Positions 7,861 to 15,936 of a stretch of DNA of 33,251 nt are shown in pieces (position 1 is the stretch's first letter; the number at the start of each line of letters is the position of its first letter). Source of the stretch: Bacillota bacterium (GTDB taxonomy: Bacteria > Bacillota > UBA994 > PWPR01). Under the pieces are notes generated by a model, which worked only from the letters and a program-made list of their open reading frames with translations, searched no databases and was not told the DNA's origin. Location: NCBI GenBank assembly GCA_028280325.1, contig JANQLZ010000097.1:1-33251 (forward strand), written 5' to 3'. The position numbers were made by a program, and so were the translations under genes.

Positions 7861-8060
7861 AGTCCTTAGCGGTATCCAGAAGCATTAATGGTACATATCT
7901 TATTGATGTTGTCATTGCAAAACATGAAGTAGCTGAAGCAGTTTTTAAATCTGAAGGTGGGCCTTATGCGGTATTAAGAATTACCCAACATAAAGAGAAT
8001 CAATTTCTAAGAAAAGTATTGCTATTAGAAGAAACTTTAGCTTGGCGGTTGATAAAATAA
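7812..8060 (+). pseudogene. Possible gene remnant without a start codon
   Basis: A frame open from 7812 to a TAA at 8058-8060 encodes a protein-like segment (containing NGTYLIDVVIAKHEVAEAVF) but has no start with a ribosome site and overlaps the previous gene in another frame. It could be a frameshifted C-terminal extension of that gene or a decayed neighbour. I do not recognise it. Confidence 0.25.
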
Positions 8061-8285
8061 TGTAGCAATGGTTTTGGCGATGCAAAGGAGGAGTTTTGTC
8101 TTTCCAAATTACAATAATGCCCTATATTTGTAATAAAGCTAATTATCGAAAATTTGAAAACAGCTCTTGAATGGAGATTATTAAGGTACACCTCCATTTC
8201 CTCCAAAATTAGTCACAATGGATACTGTAAATAGCTTATAAAAACTGATGAAAAGAAAAAATAGATTATTGACAAAAAAATAGGA
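7861..8285. other. Intergenic region inside the element
   Basis: 425 bp without a supported gene. It contains the possible remnant ending at 8060; beyond that I see only AT-rich sequence. Confidence 0.45.
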
Positions 8286-8492
8286 CTATTCGGTATCCAT
8301 TTTTACCTCCAGTCCATGTTTTTTGGCAATAAAATCGATTATTTTCATAGCCAACTCTTCTGTTATAAGTGGGTATCTCTCTATCAGCTCCTTTTGGGAC
8401 ATTCTTTCACCGCTGATGATATGAACCACTTTCCATTCTTTAACTTTTTTTTTACTCTTTGAATGAAGAGCCGGTTGAACTTGCTGATCCAT
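8286..8492 (-). CDS. Small 68-aa protein; candidate recombination directionality factor
   Basis: A short protein with a basic middle (KSKKKVKEWK at about 12-21) and a likely helical C-terminal half (SQKELIERYPLITEELAMKII). The ribosome site is strong (AGGGGGAG, 6 bp before ATG). It belongs to no family I recognise. Excision by large serine recombinases needs a small accessory protein, and these share no common sequence (SprB of SPbeta is an example). Its size, charge and place in the element make it the best candidate here. That role is inference only. It lies downstream of the epimerase gene on the same strand with a 93-bp gap. Confidence 0.6.
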   Translation of the reverse strand: MDQQVQPALHSKSKKKVKEWKVVHIISGERMSQKELIERYPLITEELAMKIIDFIAKKHGLEVKMDTE

Positions 8493-8585
8493 GGATTACT
8501 CCCCCTCACTCAAATATATGAGTAAGACGTTTGTCCACTTGCTACTTTTGAAGCATTATTGAGCATTCAGCAGGTTGGATTTGCG

Positions 8586-9578
8586 TTAACTATTCATTTT
8601 GGCCAGACGAATAAACCTTTCCATTTTATCAGGCTTTAAGCCCACTTCCAGCTTATTGATATCACCTTTATATTCAAGATACCAGTCCAGTGCCGATTTC
8701 AAGGTGTCTTCTAAAGGACGGGTTGTCAACCCGGCATTAAGGGCTTTATTTATATTGACACAATGAAGTCCTTCGAAACCTGGTATATCAACACAGAGTG
8801 GAAAGGCGACGTATTTTTTTAAATTATGCTCAGCAAGCCATTGATCGTTAACCTTTATTAACTTGCAATTCTCATTTATGGTCTGTTGACAGGCTTCTAT
8901 AAAATCCTTAAATTTAAGCGGCTGGACTGGGCCCGTTAACAGGTAGATCCCATTGAGGTCTTTTTCGAGGGCGTCAATCATAAATATAGCTAAATCTCTG
9001 ACGTCTATAAATTGAATATGTAGATTATCTGTTTCCGGTACAATCATTTCTTTCATATGCTGCATCATAACTGGCCAGTAGGTGAATCGATCACTATGGT
9101 CACGGTTGCCGACAATGTAGCCAGGTCGAATAATAAGGCTTTTTTCAATCCCCAACATATCTGTCAGCTGTTTTTCACAGGCTGCTTTTAGTGGTCCGTA
9201 GTTTTCGTCAGTAATTTCAGTTGATTCAAAATCAAGGCCACAAATGGGGTCATTTTCAGTTAATCCGACTAGAGAAGTAACACAGGCAGAAATACTGGAC
9301 ACTAACAGATACTTTTTAGTATTATCTCCCAGTACTGTTACAGCCTTTTTCACCTGATCAGGAAAGTAGGCACAGGTATCTATTACGGCATCGAACTGCA
9401 TATCTGCCAAGCGCTCCAGGTCAGTATTTCTGTCACCTATAATAGTTGGCAGCTCCGGTAGTAACTCTGGATAGGTTTTACCCCTGTTAAAGAGTGTAAC
9501 ATCATGATTTCTTTTTTTTGCCTCTTGTGCAAGGTGGTAACCAACAAATTTTTTCCCACCGATGATAAGTAGCTTCAT
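8586..9578 (-). CDS. NAD(P)-dependent SDR epimerase/dehydratase-like protein
   Basis: A 330-aa extended short-chain dehydrogenase/reductase. The Rossmann glycine motif at 7-17 is of the GGKKFVGYHLA type, an acidic/basic cofactor region NRGKTY follows at about 31-36, and the active-site YxxxK appears as YGPLK. RPGYIVG and FIDVRDLA are further family motifs. It is expected to act on a nucleotide sugar or similar substrate, which cannot be told from sequence. Its ATG has GGGAGGG upstream. It is cargo of the element, transcribed toward the recombinase. Metabolic cargo of this kind is unusual in so small an element, and possible benefit to the host is unknown. Confidence 0.8.
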   Translation of the reverse strand: MKLLIIGGKKFVGYHLAQEAKKRNHDVTLFNRGKTYPELLPELPTIIGDRNTDLERLADMQFDAVIDTCAYFPDQVKKAVTVLGDNTKKYLLVSSISACVTSLVGLTENDPICGLDFESTEITDENYGPLKAACEKQLTDMLGIEKSLIIRPGYIVGNRDHSDRFTYWPVMMQHMKEMIVPETDNLHIQFIDVRDLAIFMIDALEKDLNGIYLLTGPVQPLKFKDFIEACQQTINENCKLIKVNDQWLAEHNLKKYVAFPLCVDIPGFEGLHCVNINKALNAGLTTRPLEDTLKSALDWYLEYKGDINKLEVGLKPDKMERFIRLAKMNS

Positions 9579-9686
9579 TATAGCCCTCCCAAGATATTAA
9601 TAAATACAATCAATCCTTCATATTATATATACCACTTCTATATACAACAATCAAATTCTTTTAGCGCTGTTTTTGCATAACAGTAA

Positions 9687-9700
9687 AAAAGGATTCCCTA
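9687..9700 (+). repeat. Right attachment-site core (direct repeat)
   Basis: AAAAGGATTCCCTA, identical to 4477-4490. The arm at 9672-9686 (TTTGCATAACAGTAA) on the element side is the inverted partner of 4493-4507. The ligase reading frame resumes at GGA (9691), so ligase sequence to the right is host gene. Confidence 0.8.
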
Positions 9701-10212
9701 TCGGAGGTCATGTGCATTTTAGCTGCCTGCCGAACGGTCGTTTTTTGAGGGCACTGGATAACTATTTGTCTATCCCGTTATTGATGTTAGAAAAAGCTAT
9801 ACCAGCTATTAGTAGAAGAAAGAAGTATGGTAGGCTGGGTGATTTTAGAAGAAAAAGTCATGGTGGATTTGAGTATCGAACCCCAGCGAGCTGGCTAATG
9901 AGCGAAGAAATAGCGTTAGGGGTTATAACCCTGAGCTATATTATTGCTATTAGCTATCCTATCCTAAATAAAAATTTTTTTGAGACAGCAGCGGCCAGAA
10001 AAGCCTATTATCATAATGAGAAAAACTATTTTAAGCCAATAGTGAGAATTCTCTGGGATGATATCAAAAAATGCCCTGCTTATCAGCAGTATTCTAAAGA
10101 AATAAAAAAAATTGAGTCAATGATTTTAAGTGGCCAGGAGTGGCGAGAGTCTGTAGATTTAAGAAGGTATTGGAGAGTTAATATACCAAGACAATTATGC
10201 AAGAGAGTTTAA
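9691..10212 (+). CDS. COOH-NH2 ligase, C-terminal part (interrupted gene)
   Basis: Last 173 codons of the ligase whose first 291 lie at 3608-4480. It opens with GFP, which is shared with the other half, and goes directly into GGHVHFS, the histidine motif that follows the ELRP motif in this ligase family. FRRKSHGGFEYRTP comes next, the substrate/arginine region. A frame open from 9673 would add six element-derived codons, but there is no ribosome site, so this half is probably not translated alone. It ends at a TAA at 10210, just before the second ATP-grasp gene. Joined, the halves give 464 aa with all expected motifs in order. Confidence 0.85.
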   Translation, partial: GFPIGGHVHFSCLPNGRFLRALDNYLSIPLLMLEKAIPAISRRKKYGRLGDFRRKSHGGFEYRTPASWLMSEEIALGVITLSYIIAISYPILNKNFFETAAARKAYYHNEKNYFKPIVRILWDDIKKCPAYQQYSKEIKKIESMILSGQEWRESVDLRRYWRVNIPRQLCKRV

Positions 10213-10232
10213 TTAGAAAGAGGGTGCAATAT

Positions 10233-11393
10233 GTGCCTGATAATATTCCTTTGATTGGAGTTTTGGCGCACAGGAGACAAAAATCAAAGCTGGTATTTGC
10301 AGAAGCAGGTTTTTTTGCAAGCCTTATCAATGCAGGAAAACAAATGGGTCTGACAGTTTTTGTTTTCTCGCCAGTAGAAATAGATTGGCAGCATCAAAGA
10401 GTAGTGGGCTGGCGTCCCAATAGCAGTTATAAAACGTGGCAAAAAAGCTATTATCCGTTCCCCGACGTGGTTTATGACCGCTTATTCCCCGGTAAAGGAG
10501 AAGCAAATGTTATTCTATGGCGGTATGCCAGACGTTTGCGAGAGAGTGGGCAGGTTATATGGCTCAACGGTTCACTGCACGGCAAGTGGGAGGTTTACCA
10601 GACCTTATCTCAATATCGAGAGATCAGGCCTTATTTGCCGGAGACAGTTACCTTTACCAGCGTCGATGCCCTGGTAGGCATGCTTTCAAAACACAATACA
10701 GTGTTTATAAAGCCAAACATGGGTACGCAGGGAAAAGGAGTTTTAGGTCTGCAGGTTGTTGCCGGTCCGGTTGTTAAATACAAAGGGCGGAGCCGAGGAG
10801 CAAGGTCGGTGTCCGGAACAGCCTCCAGCTTGGATGAGCTGCTTAGTATATTGAGGCCGTTTATGGGAGACAGAAAATACCTGATTCAGCAGGGGCTTTC
10901 TTTAAGGGTATATCATAATGCCCCCTGTGATGTGAGGGTGGTCGTTCAAAAAGGAATGGATGGCAAATGGGTAATTACTGGTCATGCGGTCAGAATAGGG
11001 CCTACTGAAGGGGTTACTTCCAACCTTCATGGCGGAGGAACTGCTAAGAAGCTGTCTCAGGTATTGAGAGAGATCGGAGAAACAGAGTTCGATGCTCAGT
11101 TCATTATTTCGGAGATTGAGGATTTAGCTCTTAAAGTAGCTAAAGCAATTGATAAACCCAGTCATAAGTTTGCTGAATTTGGGATGGACATAGGTTTGGA
11201 TACAAAAAAAAGGGTTTGGCTAATTGAGGTAAACTCTAAACCCGGAAGAAAAGTCTTTATTCACACAGGAGATCGCGAGGCCAGGCAAAATGCCATAGCC
11301 AACCCATTGTATTACAGTTGCCATTTATTGTCACACTCAACTTTTAGGTACAGAAAAACGTTTTATAGGAGGAGATTCAGTGGCGGTTTATAA
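10233..11393 (+). CDS. YheC/YheD-family ATP-grasp protein 2 (short form)
   Basis: About 386 aa. It begins close to the segment IPLIGVLAHR, so the ~90-residue N-terminal domain of the other three paralogs is absent. Motifs: PDVVYDRL, KWEVY, LPET, VFIKPNMGTQGKG (nucleotide lysine), LIQQG, CDVRVVVQK, GMDIGLD and EVNSKPGR (metal site). An ATG at 10197 is in frame but has no ribosome site within range and overlaps the ligase; GTG at 10233 follows GAGGGTG by 6 bp and is preferred. Predicted ATP-dependent ligase for a carboxylate and an amine. It directly follows the split ligase, so the insertion is also likely to cut its transcription from the cluster promoter. Confidence 0.85.
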   Translation: MPDNIPLIGVLAHRRQKSKLVFAEAGFFASLINAGKQMGLTVFVFSPVEIDWQHQRVVGWRPNSSYKTWQKSYYPFPDVVYDRLFPGKGEANVILWRYARRLRESGQVIWLNGSLHGKWEVYQTLSQYREIRPYLPETVTFTSVDALVGMLSKHNTVFIKPNMGTQGKGVLGLQVVAGPVVKYKGRSRGARSVSGTASSLDELLSILRPFMGDRKYLIQQGLSLRVYHNAPCDVRVVVQKGMDGKWVITGHAVRIGPTEGVTSNLHGGGTAKKLSQVLREIGETEFDAQFIISEIEDLALKVAKAIDKPSHKFAEFGMDIGLDTKKRVWLIEVNSKPGRKVFIHTGDREARQNAIANPLYYSCHLLSHSTFRYRKTFYRRRFSGGL

Positions 11394-12747
11394 AATTGAA
11401 TGTCGATTGGGAACAGATAGGCCACTGGTCTTGCTTCCCAAGCAATTGTTTACGGTTGCTACTTCTGAAGGCAAGGGCTTTGTCAAAATGAAGTACGGGC
11501 AGAAGAAAATACAAGCAACAGCAAAGGCTTCGCCTAATAACAATATAATTATCTCCAAGGATATAGCTGAAAAACTGTATTTGCCACCTACTATAGATTT
11601 ACATGTCAAGGCCACAGCTGGACGAGTGACACTGGGGCCGATAGTGGGAATTATGACAACAGCCCCGCCTTTTAAGGGCAATCATTTTCAGTTTCAGATT
11701 GGTAAACAGCGCCGGCTGTTTTTTTCCAGATTTATGGATATTGCAGCTAAGCGCAATATGACTTTATTTCTGTTTACTCCAAATTGTATCGACTGGCAAA
11801 AGCGTGCGGTTTTTGGTTTGAGCTATATACCCAGCGGTCAAGGGCAATGGATCCGAAGGTGGTATCCATTGCCAGATGCTGTTTGGAATCGAGTTCCTCA
11901 CCGTGGGGCAGAAGTCCGAGCAGATGTTTTGCGGACCAAGCAGTTGTTTAAAACTGTAACCAATGTTTTAGTCAGCCCTGACGATTATTTTTACAAATGG
12001 GAGATGCATGAAGTGCTTTCCCGAGAAGGCAGTATCACACGACATTTGCCAGAGACTATTCAGTACCGGGGGGCTGAAAGCGTACTGCAGATGTTGAGGC
12101 GCTATCCGGAGGTTTTTGTCAAGGTGTGTTCGGGCAGTCATGGTCACGGAGTAATTAAATTTGAAAAACCTGACAACAGCGTTGCTTATTCCTACCACCT
12201 GCGTAATGGTCGGTTGCGCAAAGGCAAGGTCAGGAGTAAGGGCGGGTTAGAGCGTTTTATAACTAATGCTACTCAGCGCAAAACCTGTGTGGTTCAACAG
12301 GGTTTGCAGCTGGCTCATTATGAAGGCCGTGCCTTTGATTTAAGGGCAACTGTCCAGAAGAATCTAAGGGGAGAGTGGCATGTTGTCGGCTTATCAGCCA
12401 AGATAGCCGGTAGCAAAGGAATCACCACCCATGTCTGCAATGGGGGCAGAGTTGTTCCCGGCGGGTGGCTGTTAAAGAGGCTATATGCAGATGGGGGTGC
12501 CAAACTTAACGATGTGAATGCCTTTGCTATCAGGGTTGCCGAGGCTTCAGAAAGGGCTTCAGGCTGGAACTTAGGTGAACTGGGTATGGATATAGCGATT
12601 GACAAAAGGGGGCATTTGTGGCTGTTCGAAGTAAATACTAAGCCAGGTCGCATAGTATTTGCTCCAGAGTGGGCAGTTAAGGAACGCTACGCATCGTATC
12701 GGATGTTAGTTGATTATTTACAGCATTTATCTGGTTTTGGAGAGTAA
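11380..12747 (+). CDS. YheC/YheD-family ATP-grasp protein 3
   Basis: A 455-aa paralog with the N-terminal domain (1-90, ending LGPIVGIM) and an ATP-grasp domain: PDAVWNRV at 165-172, KWEMHEVL, LPET at 223-226, VFVKVCSGSHGHG at 246-257 with nucleotide lysine K248, VVQQG, FDLR at 319-322, GMDIAID and EVNTKPGR at 417-424. The usual IKP after the lysine strand is VKV here. GTG start with TAGGAGGA 6 bp upstream; it overlaps the previous gene by 14 bp, which points to co-transcription and translational coupling. Substrate unknown. Confidence 0.85.
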   Translation: MAVYKIECRLGTDRPLVLLPKQLFTVATSEGKGFVKMKYGQKKIQATAKASPNNNIIISKDIAEKLYLPPTIDLHVKATAGRVTLGPIVGIMTTAPPFKGNHFQFQIGKQRRLFFSRFMDIAAKRNMTLFLFTPNCIDWQKRAVFGLSYIPSGQGQWIRRWYPLPDAVWNRVPHRGAEVRADVLRTKQLFKTVTNVLVSPDDYFYKWEMHEVLSREGSITRHLPETIQYRGAESVLQMLRRYPEVFVKVCSGSHGHGVIKFEKPDNSVAYSYHLRNGRLRKGKVRSKGGLERFITNATQRKTCVVQQGLQLAHYEGRAFDLRATVQKNLRGEWHVVGLSAKIAGSKGITTHVCNGGRVVPGGWLLKRLYADGGAKLNDVNAFAIRVAEASERASGWNLGELGMDIAIDKRGHLWLFEVNTKPGRIVFAPEWAVKERYASYRMLVDYLQHLSGFGE

Positions 12748-12759
12748 TAGGAGCATAAA

Positions 12760-14106
12760 ATGAATAAATATCGAATAATTAATATTAGAGCCAGTTCAGC
12801 TGGCTCCCCAAATTTAATTCAGGTTTCTAACGACTTAGCTTTAAGTCTTGATCTTAAGAACAATCTGAAATTGTGTTTTGGATCCTGGAGCAAGAGATTT
12901 AAATTAGCGATAAATCCTCGTGTCAGTAATAATACAATATTAGTGCACAGAACAGTGTTAATACCTAAGCCCTGTCGTTACTGTATTTGGCAACAGGCGG
13001 ATAATGAGTTTTGCCTCGGACCCTTAATAGCCATCTTTTCTGCTGATTCAGTTTACAAACGAGGTCGACCGTTTGCAGGCCGATCCAAGTTTTTTAGTCA
13101 AATCATTAATTATGGCCAGAAAAATGGAGCATTCGTTTATGTTATTACTCCCAGCGGTATCAATCCTCATACCAAAACCTGCACAGGACATTACATAAAC
13201 AATAAGAAATGGTACAAGATAACTACCCCTTTACCTGATGTAATTTACAATAGAGTTCCGTCTCGGGTTTATGAGCAGCGCAAAAAGGTCCGGTGGGCCA
13301 AAAGCTATATTCTGACCCAGAATATCCCGTTTTTTAACCGCCATTTTCTCAACAAGGGTGAGATTAATAAGATTTTCAGAAAAACTCATCTGGCAGGCAT
13401 GATTCCTGAGACTGTAAAATGGTCAGGCTCACCAGAGCAGTTGAAAAACTGTCTCGATAAACATCATATGATTTACTTAAAACCTGCCCATAGCTTTGCA
13501 GGCCATGGAATACTTAGAATAATGCAGTCCCAACGGGGTGTTGTAATTCAGAGTAGAGATGAAAAAAAGAACAGCCCTCATTTTTTCAAAAGGTATAGAG
13601 ATGCCTGGAAGGCCTTGAGAAGATACCGAAAAAGAGCAATGCTGCTTCAACAGGGAATAGATCTGGCTAAGTACAACGACAGTATTTTTGATGTGCGAGT
13701 GTTGGTGCAAAGAAACGGCAAAGGAGAATGGCAGCTTATCGGAATGGGTTGCCGGGTTGCCGGTACTGGCAGAATAACAACTCATGTTCCAAATGGCGGC
13801 TCTATCGCCCCGGTTAACCAGGTGCTGTTAACGACATTCCAGCAAAAGGCTGCTGTAATCAGCCATAATCTCAAGGAAATGGCGATGCAGGTGCCAGCAA
13901 TAATAGAGAATTACTATGGCTATGATTTCGGGATTATTTCAATGGATATTGGGATTGATAAACAAGGGCGTCTATGGCTGTTTGAGGCCAATGCCAAGCC
14001 GATGGAGTTTGATGAGGTTGAGACCCAGCAGCGATCCCTGCAAAGCCTGATCGAATATAGCAGATACCTGACAGAGTCTGACAATAGGAGACCTAAAAAT
14101 GTTTAA
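12760..14106 (+). CDS. YheC/YheD-family ATP-grasp protein 4
   Basis: A 448-aa paralog: N-terminal domain to about 92 (LGPLIAIF), PDVIYNRV at 159-166, LNKGEI at 197-202, IPET, IYLKPAHSFAGHG at 238-250, LLQQG, FDVRVLVQR at 310-318, SMDIGID at 394-400 and LFEANAKP at 407-414. The metal-site motif has A in place of the usual V and the following residue of the GR pair is M, a small departure from the paralogs. ATG with TAGGAG upstream, 12 bp after the previous stop. The next gene overlaps it by 8 bp. Confidence 0.85.
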   Translation: MNKYRIINIRASSAGSPNLIQVSNDLALSLDLKNNLKLCFGSWSKRFKLAINPRVSNNTILVHRTVLIPKPCRYCIWQQADNEFCLGPLIAIFSADSVYKRGRPFAGRSKFFSQIINYGQKNGAFVYVITPSGINPHTKTCTGHYINNKKWYKITTPLPDVIYNRVPSRVYEQRKKVRWAKSYILTQNIPFFNRHFLNKGEINKIFRKTHLAGMIPETVKWSGSPEQLKNCLDKHHMIYLKPAHSFAGHGILRIMQSQRGVVIQSRDEKKNSPHFFKRYRDAWKALRRYRKRAMLLQQGIDLAKYNDSIFDVRVLVQRNGKGEWQLIGMGCRVAGTGRITTHVPNGGSIAPVNQVLLTTFQQKAAVISHNLKEMAMQVPAIIENYYGYDFGIISMDIGIDKQGRLWLFEANAKPMEFDEVETQQRSLQSLIEYSRYLTESDNRRPKNV

Positions 14107-14578
14107 AATAGTATCAATGAATCGGAATAACTTTTACTACTACAAACCGATTGTAACCCGCTTAATAAAGTCACATAAAGACGGACATATCACTGCCAAA
14201 GGATTTCAGTCTTTCCTCAAGCTGAATAGAGAGGATATTCAGCATCAGCATAATGCTGTGATCATAGCCTTGCATAAAAACAAGGTGGTCGGAATGCTGG
14301 CCTGCGCTGATCAGGGCCGTAAGCTGGCGATAACTGTGGTGCACGGCGATTACCGCAAACATGGCCTGGGTAAGAGAATGCTTCAGGAGGTAATAAAGCA
14401 ATGTGGTGGATTCTATTGTGAAGCCGCAGCTGATAACCTGCCAAGTATTAAAACCTGTTTTGCATGTAACATGGTCGCAACAGATGCCTTTTTAAGATAC
14501 GGCAAAATAATACTTAGAATGAACACTTTAAACAATGTTAAAATGAAAGAGTCTGATGCTAAGGGGACAAATGTTTAA
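14099..14578 (+). CDS. GNAT-family N-acyltransferase
   Basis: A 159-aa single-domain GNAT protein. The acyl-CoA motif is DYRKHGLGKRML at about 83-94 (R-x-x-G-x-G/A pattern), preceded by the strand VVGMLACADQ. Such enzymes transfer an acyl or aminoacyl group to an amine. It is the last gene of the cluster, overlapping ATP-grasp 4 by 8 bp with AGGAGA as ribosome site, so it is likely to modify the product of the ligases. The combination of ATP-grasp, GS-like COOH-NH2 ligase and GNAT recurs in predicted peptide/amide synthesis systems. The actual acyl donor and acceptor are unknown. Confidence 0.8.
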   Translation: MFKIVSMNRNNFYYYKPIVTRLIKSHKDGHITAKGFQSFLKLNREDIQHQHNAVIIALHKNKVVGMLACADQGRKLAITVVHGDYRKHGLGKRMLQEVIKQCGGFYCEAAADNLPSIKTCFACNMVATDAFLRYGKIILRMNTLNNVKMKESDAKGTNV

Positions 14579-14586
14579 GCTGATAA

Positions 14587-14627
14587 CTAAAACTGCCATC
14601 CATGCCTGGCATGGATGGCAGTTTTAG
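14587..14627. terminator. Bidirectional terminator between the cluster and the P60 gene
   Basis: CTAAAACTGCCATCCATGCC and its near-perfect inverted copy form a long hairpin flanked by A and T runs. It sits 8 bp after the GNAT stop and 7 bp from the convergent P60 stop, so it can end both transcripts. Confidence 0.8.
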
Positions 14628-14634
14628 TATGACT

Positions 14635-15600
14635 TTAACCGATTGGTTTAACTAATCTGTAAGCTCCAGCAAAACGGGTAGAACCAGTGTAATAGCTGGT
14701 AAGTGTTGAGATTATAACCCCTTTGTTGGGCATGGCTTGAATAATTTTATTGTTGCCAATGTAGATAGCTGTGTGAGATACTGTGCCTGCTGAAACATGG
14801 CTGCCCATGTTTTTGAAGTACAGTAAATCTCCTGGTTGAAGCTGGGATTTACTGGTGATAGTTCTCGCATTGGAAGAACTGGCTAAATAAGAAGCCTGAC
14901 TACGGGCTGTTCGAGGTAGCTTTCCTAAACCAGCATCGTAAACACTTCTTTGCACAAAGCTGGAACAATCAAAGCTCGACGTAGTTGAGGCAGATGACCC
15001 AAATACATACGGAACTCCAAGATAATCTCTGGCTTCATCAACTATTCTTGCGCCATAGGAGCTGCTACTGACTTGATCTGTGGTACTGGGAGGGGTTGTG
15101 GATCTTTGTGATGTGATATTCTGAGTAGTGGAGTACATGCGCCTTGCGCCGTGGTATACATCAGAATATGAGCTTAGCTTTTTCTTGACAACGCCATCGA
15201 AGTAAGATGATGAACCAACAAAATAGCCATCTCCAACGTAAATGGCTACAGCTGATAATCTGCTACCGCTGCGGTTTGTAAAGAATAAAACATCGCCAGG
15301 CTGCAGGTTAGTTACTTTAACCCCTGAAGCTGCAAGCTCGTCCATCTCGTAAGGCAGGTCTACATTGTATTGACTGTAAACATACTTTACGAAGCCACGG
15401 TTATCTAAACCCTGGCTGGCAGAACTATACCCACCTCGGCTATAGTCCACGCCTATCAGATCAGAAGCAGCCTGGGCAATGGTATTGCCCTGATTAGAGG
15501 TCAACAGCGACGCTGCTTCAACTTGCATTGGCAACGCAGTCATAAAACATAGTGCTAACAACAATGATACATAAAAAGATTTTTTCCAGAACTTACTCAT
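14635..15600 (-). CDS. Secreted NlpC/P60 protein with one degenerate and one active domain
   Basis: 321 aa. Signal peptide about 1-29 (VEA site). A first P60-like domain (about 38-155) has LDNRGF where an active domain has DCSSF, and SAVAIYVG where the catalytic SHxxIYIG is expected, so nucleophile and histidine are both gone. A serine/threonine-rich linker follows (about 157-182). The second domain (185-320) has Cys212 (FDCSSF), His276 (VSHTAIYIG) and a Gln at the third position (IIQAM). Predicted peptidoglycan peptidase whose first domain may bind wall. The ATG at 15600 follows AAAGGAGAAAG; an ATG five codons earlier lies in front of that site and is rejected. Paralog of the element-borne P60 gene. 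Confidence 0.9.
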   Translation of the reverse strand: MSKFWKKSFYVSLLLALCFMTALPMQVEAASLLTSNQGNTIAQAASDLIGVDYSRGGYSSASQGLDNRGFVKYVYSQYNVDLPYEMDELAASGVKVTNLQPGDVLFFTNRSGSRLSAVAIYVGDGYFVGSSSYFDGVVKKKLSSYSDVYHGARRMYSTTQNITSQRSTTPPSTTDQVSSSSYGARIVDEARDYLGVPYVFGSSASTTSSFDCSSFVQRSVYDAGLGKLPRTARSQASYLASSSNARTITSKSQLQPGDLLYFKNMGSHVSAGTVSHTAIYIGNNKIIQAMPNKGVIISTLTSYYTGSTRFAGAYRLVKPIG

Positions 15601-15691
15601 ACTTTCTCCTTTCAAATATAACCCTTCAAGATTAATAAATATAACAATCTCCCATATAAAACCAGATCAAGTTCCGGATAAAGCTAAAATT

Positions 15692-15720
15692 ATTATAAAT
15701 GATTCTCAAAGATAACACAA
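15692..15720 (-). promoter_or_regulatory. Sigma-A-type promoter of the two-domain P60 gene
   Basis: On the minus strand: -35 TTGTGT (15715-15720), 17-bp spacer, -10 TATAAT (15692-15697), conserved with the promoter of the element-borne paralog at 6760-6788. Confidence 0.7.
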
Positions 15721-15887
15721 TGTAAATATTATAGTAGGCCTGGAAGATATTAAATCTTAATGAATTATTCAATATCCGCTATTAATAATTAACAGCTAAT
15801 TAAGAAGAAATTAAGGACGATAACTTGGAATGACTGGTGGGTTGCGGCAAAGCAAGCAGTAATTAGGGGGAGGAGGTATCCAATAAT

Positions 15888-15926
15888 AAAACTCGCTCAA
15901 TCAGCTGTAACTGAGTTGAGCGAGTT
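15888..15926 (-). terminator. Intrinsic terminator of the M55 peptidase gene
   Basis: An 11-bp perfect stem (AACTCGCTCAA with TTGAGCGAGTT), extended by TCAG/CTGA around a 6-bp loop. On the minus strand it is followed by TTTTATTATT, 11 bp downstream of the peptidase stop. Confidence 0.8.
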
Positions 15927-15936
15927 ATTCTACTGA

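Larger units (their letters stand above)
4477..9700. mobile_element. 5.2-kb serine-recombinase element inside a ligase gene (skin-like)
   Basis: Bounded by AAAAGGATTCCCTA at 4477-4490 and 9687-9700. Distance between equivalent bases is 5,210 bp. The repeats lie in the same codon phase in the two ligase halves (GGA starts at 4481 and at 9691), so precise excision rebuilds a 464-codon gene. Contents: large serine recombinase, NlpC/P60 hydrolase, membrane-anchored protein, 68-aa protein and an SDR epimerase. There are no phage structural, replication or conjugation genes. Recombinase next to one end and an intact host gene on both sides resemble skin-type elements excised during sporulation. That it excises at all, or only in the mother cell, is inferred. 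Confidence 0.85.
15616..15936. other. Intergenic region with promoter and terminator
   Basis: It contains the P60 promoter (15692-15720) and the M55 terminator (15888-15926). I see nothing else between them. Confidence 0.5.

Noticed and set aside
8000-8206. 68-codon minus-strand frame
   Set aside because: No ribosome site, low-complexity composition and overlap with a better plus-strand remnant frame.
4477-9700. Ordinary transposon with terminal inverted repeats
   Set aside because: Ends carry a direct core repeat, no terminal inverted repeats at the borders and no DDE transposase; the recombinase is a large serine type.
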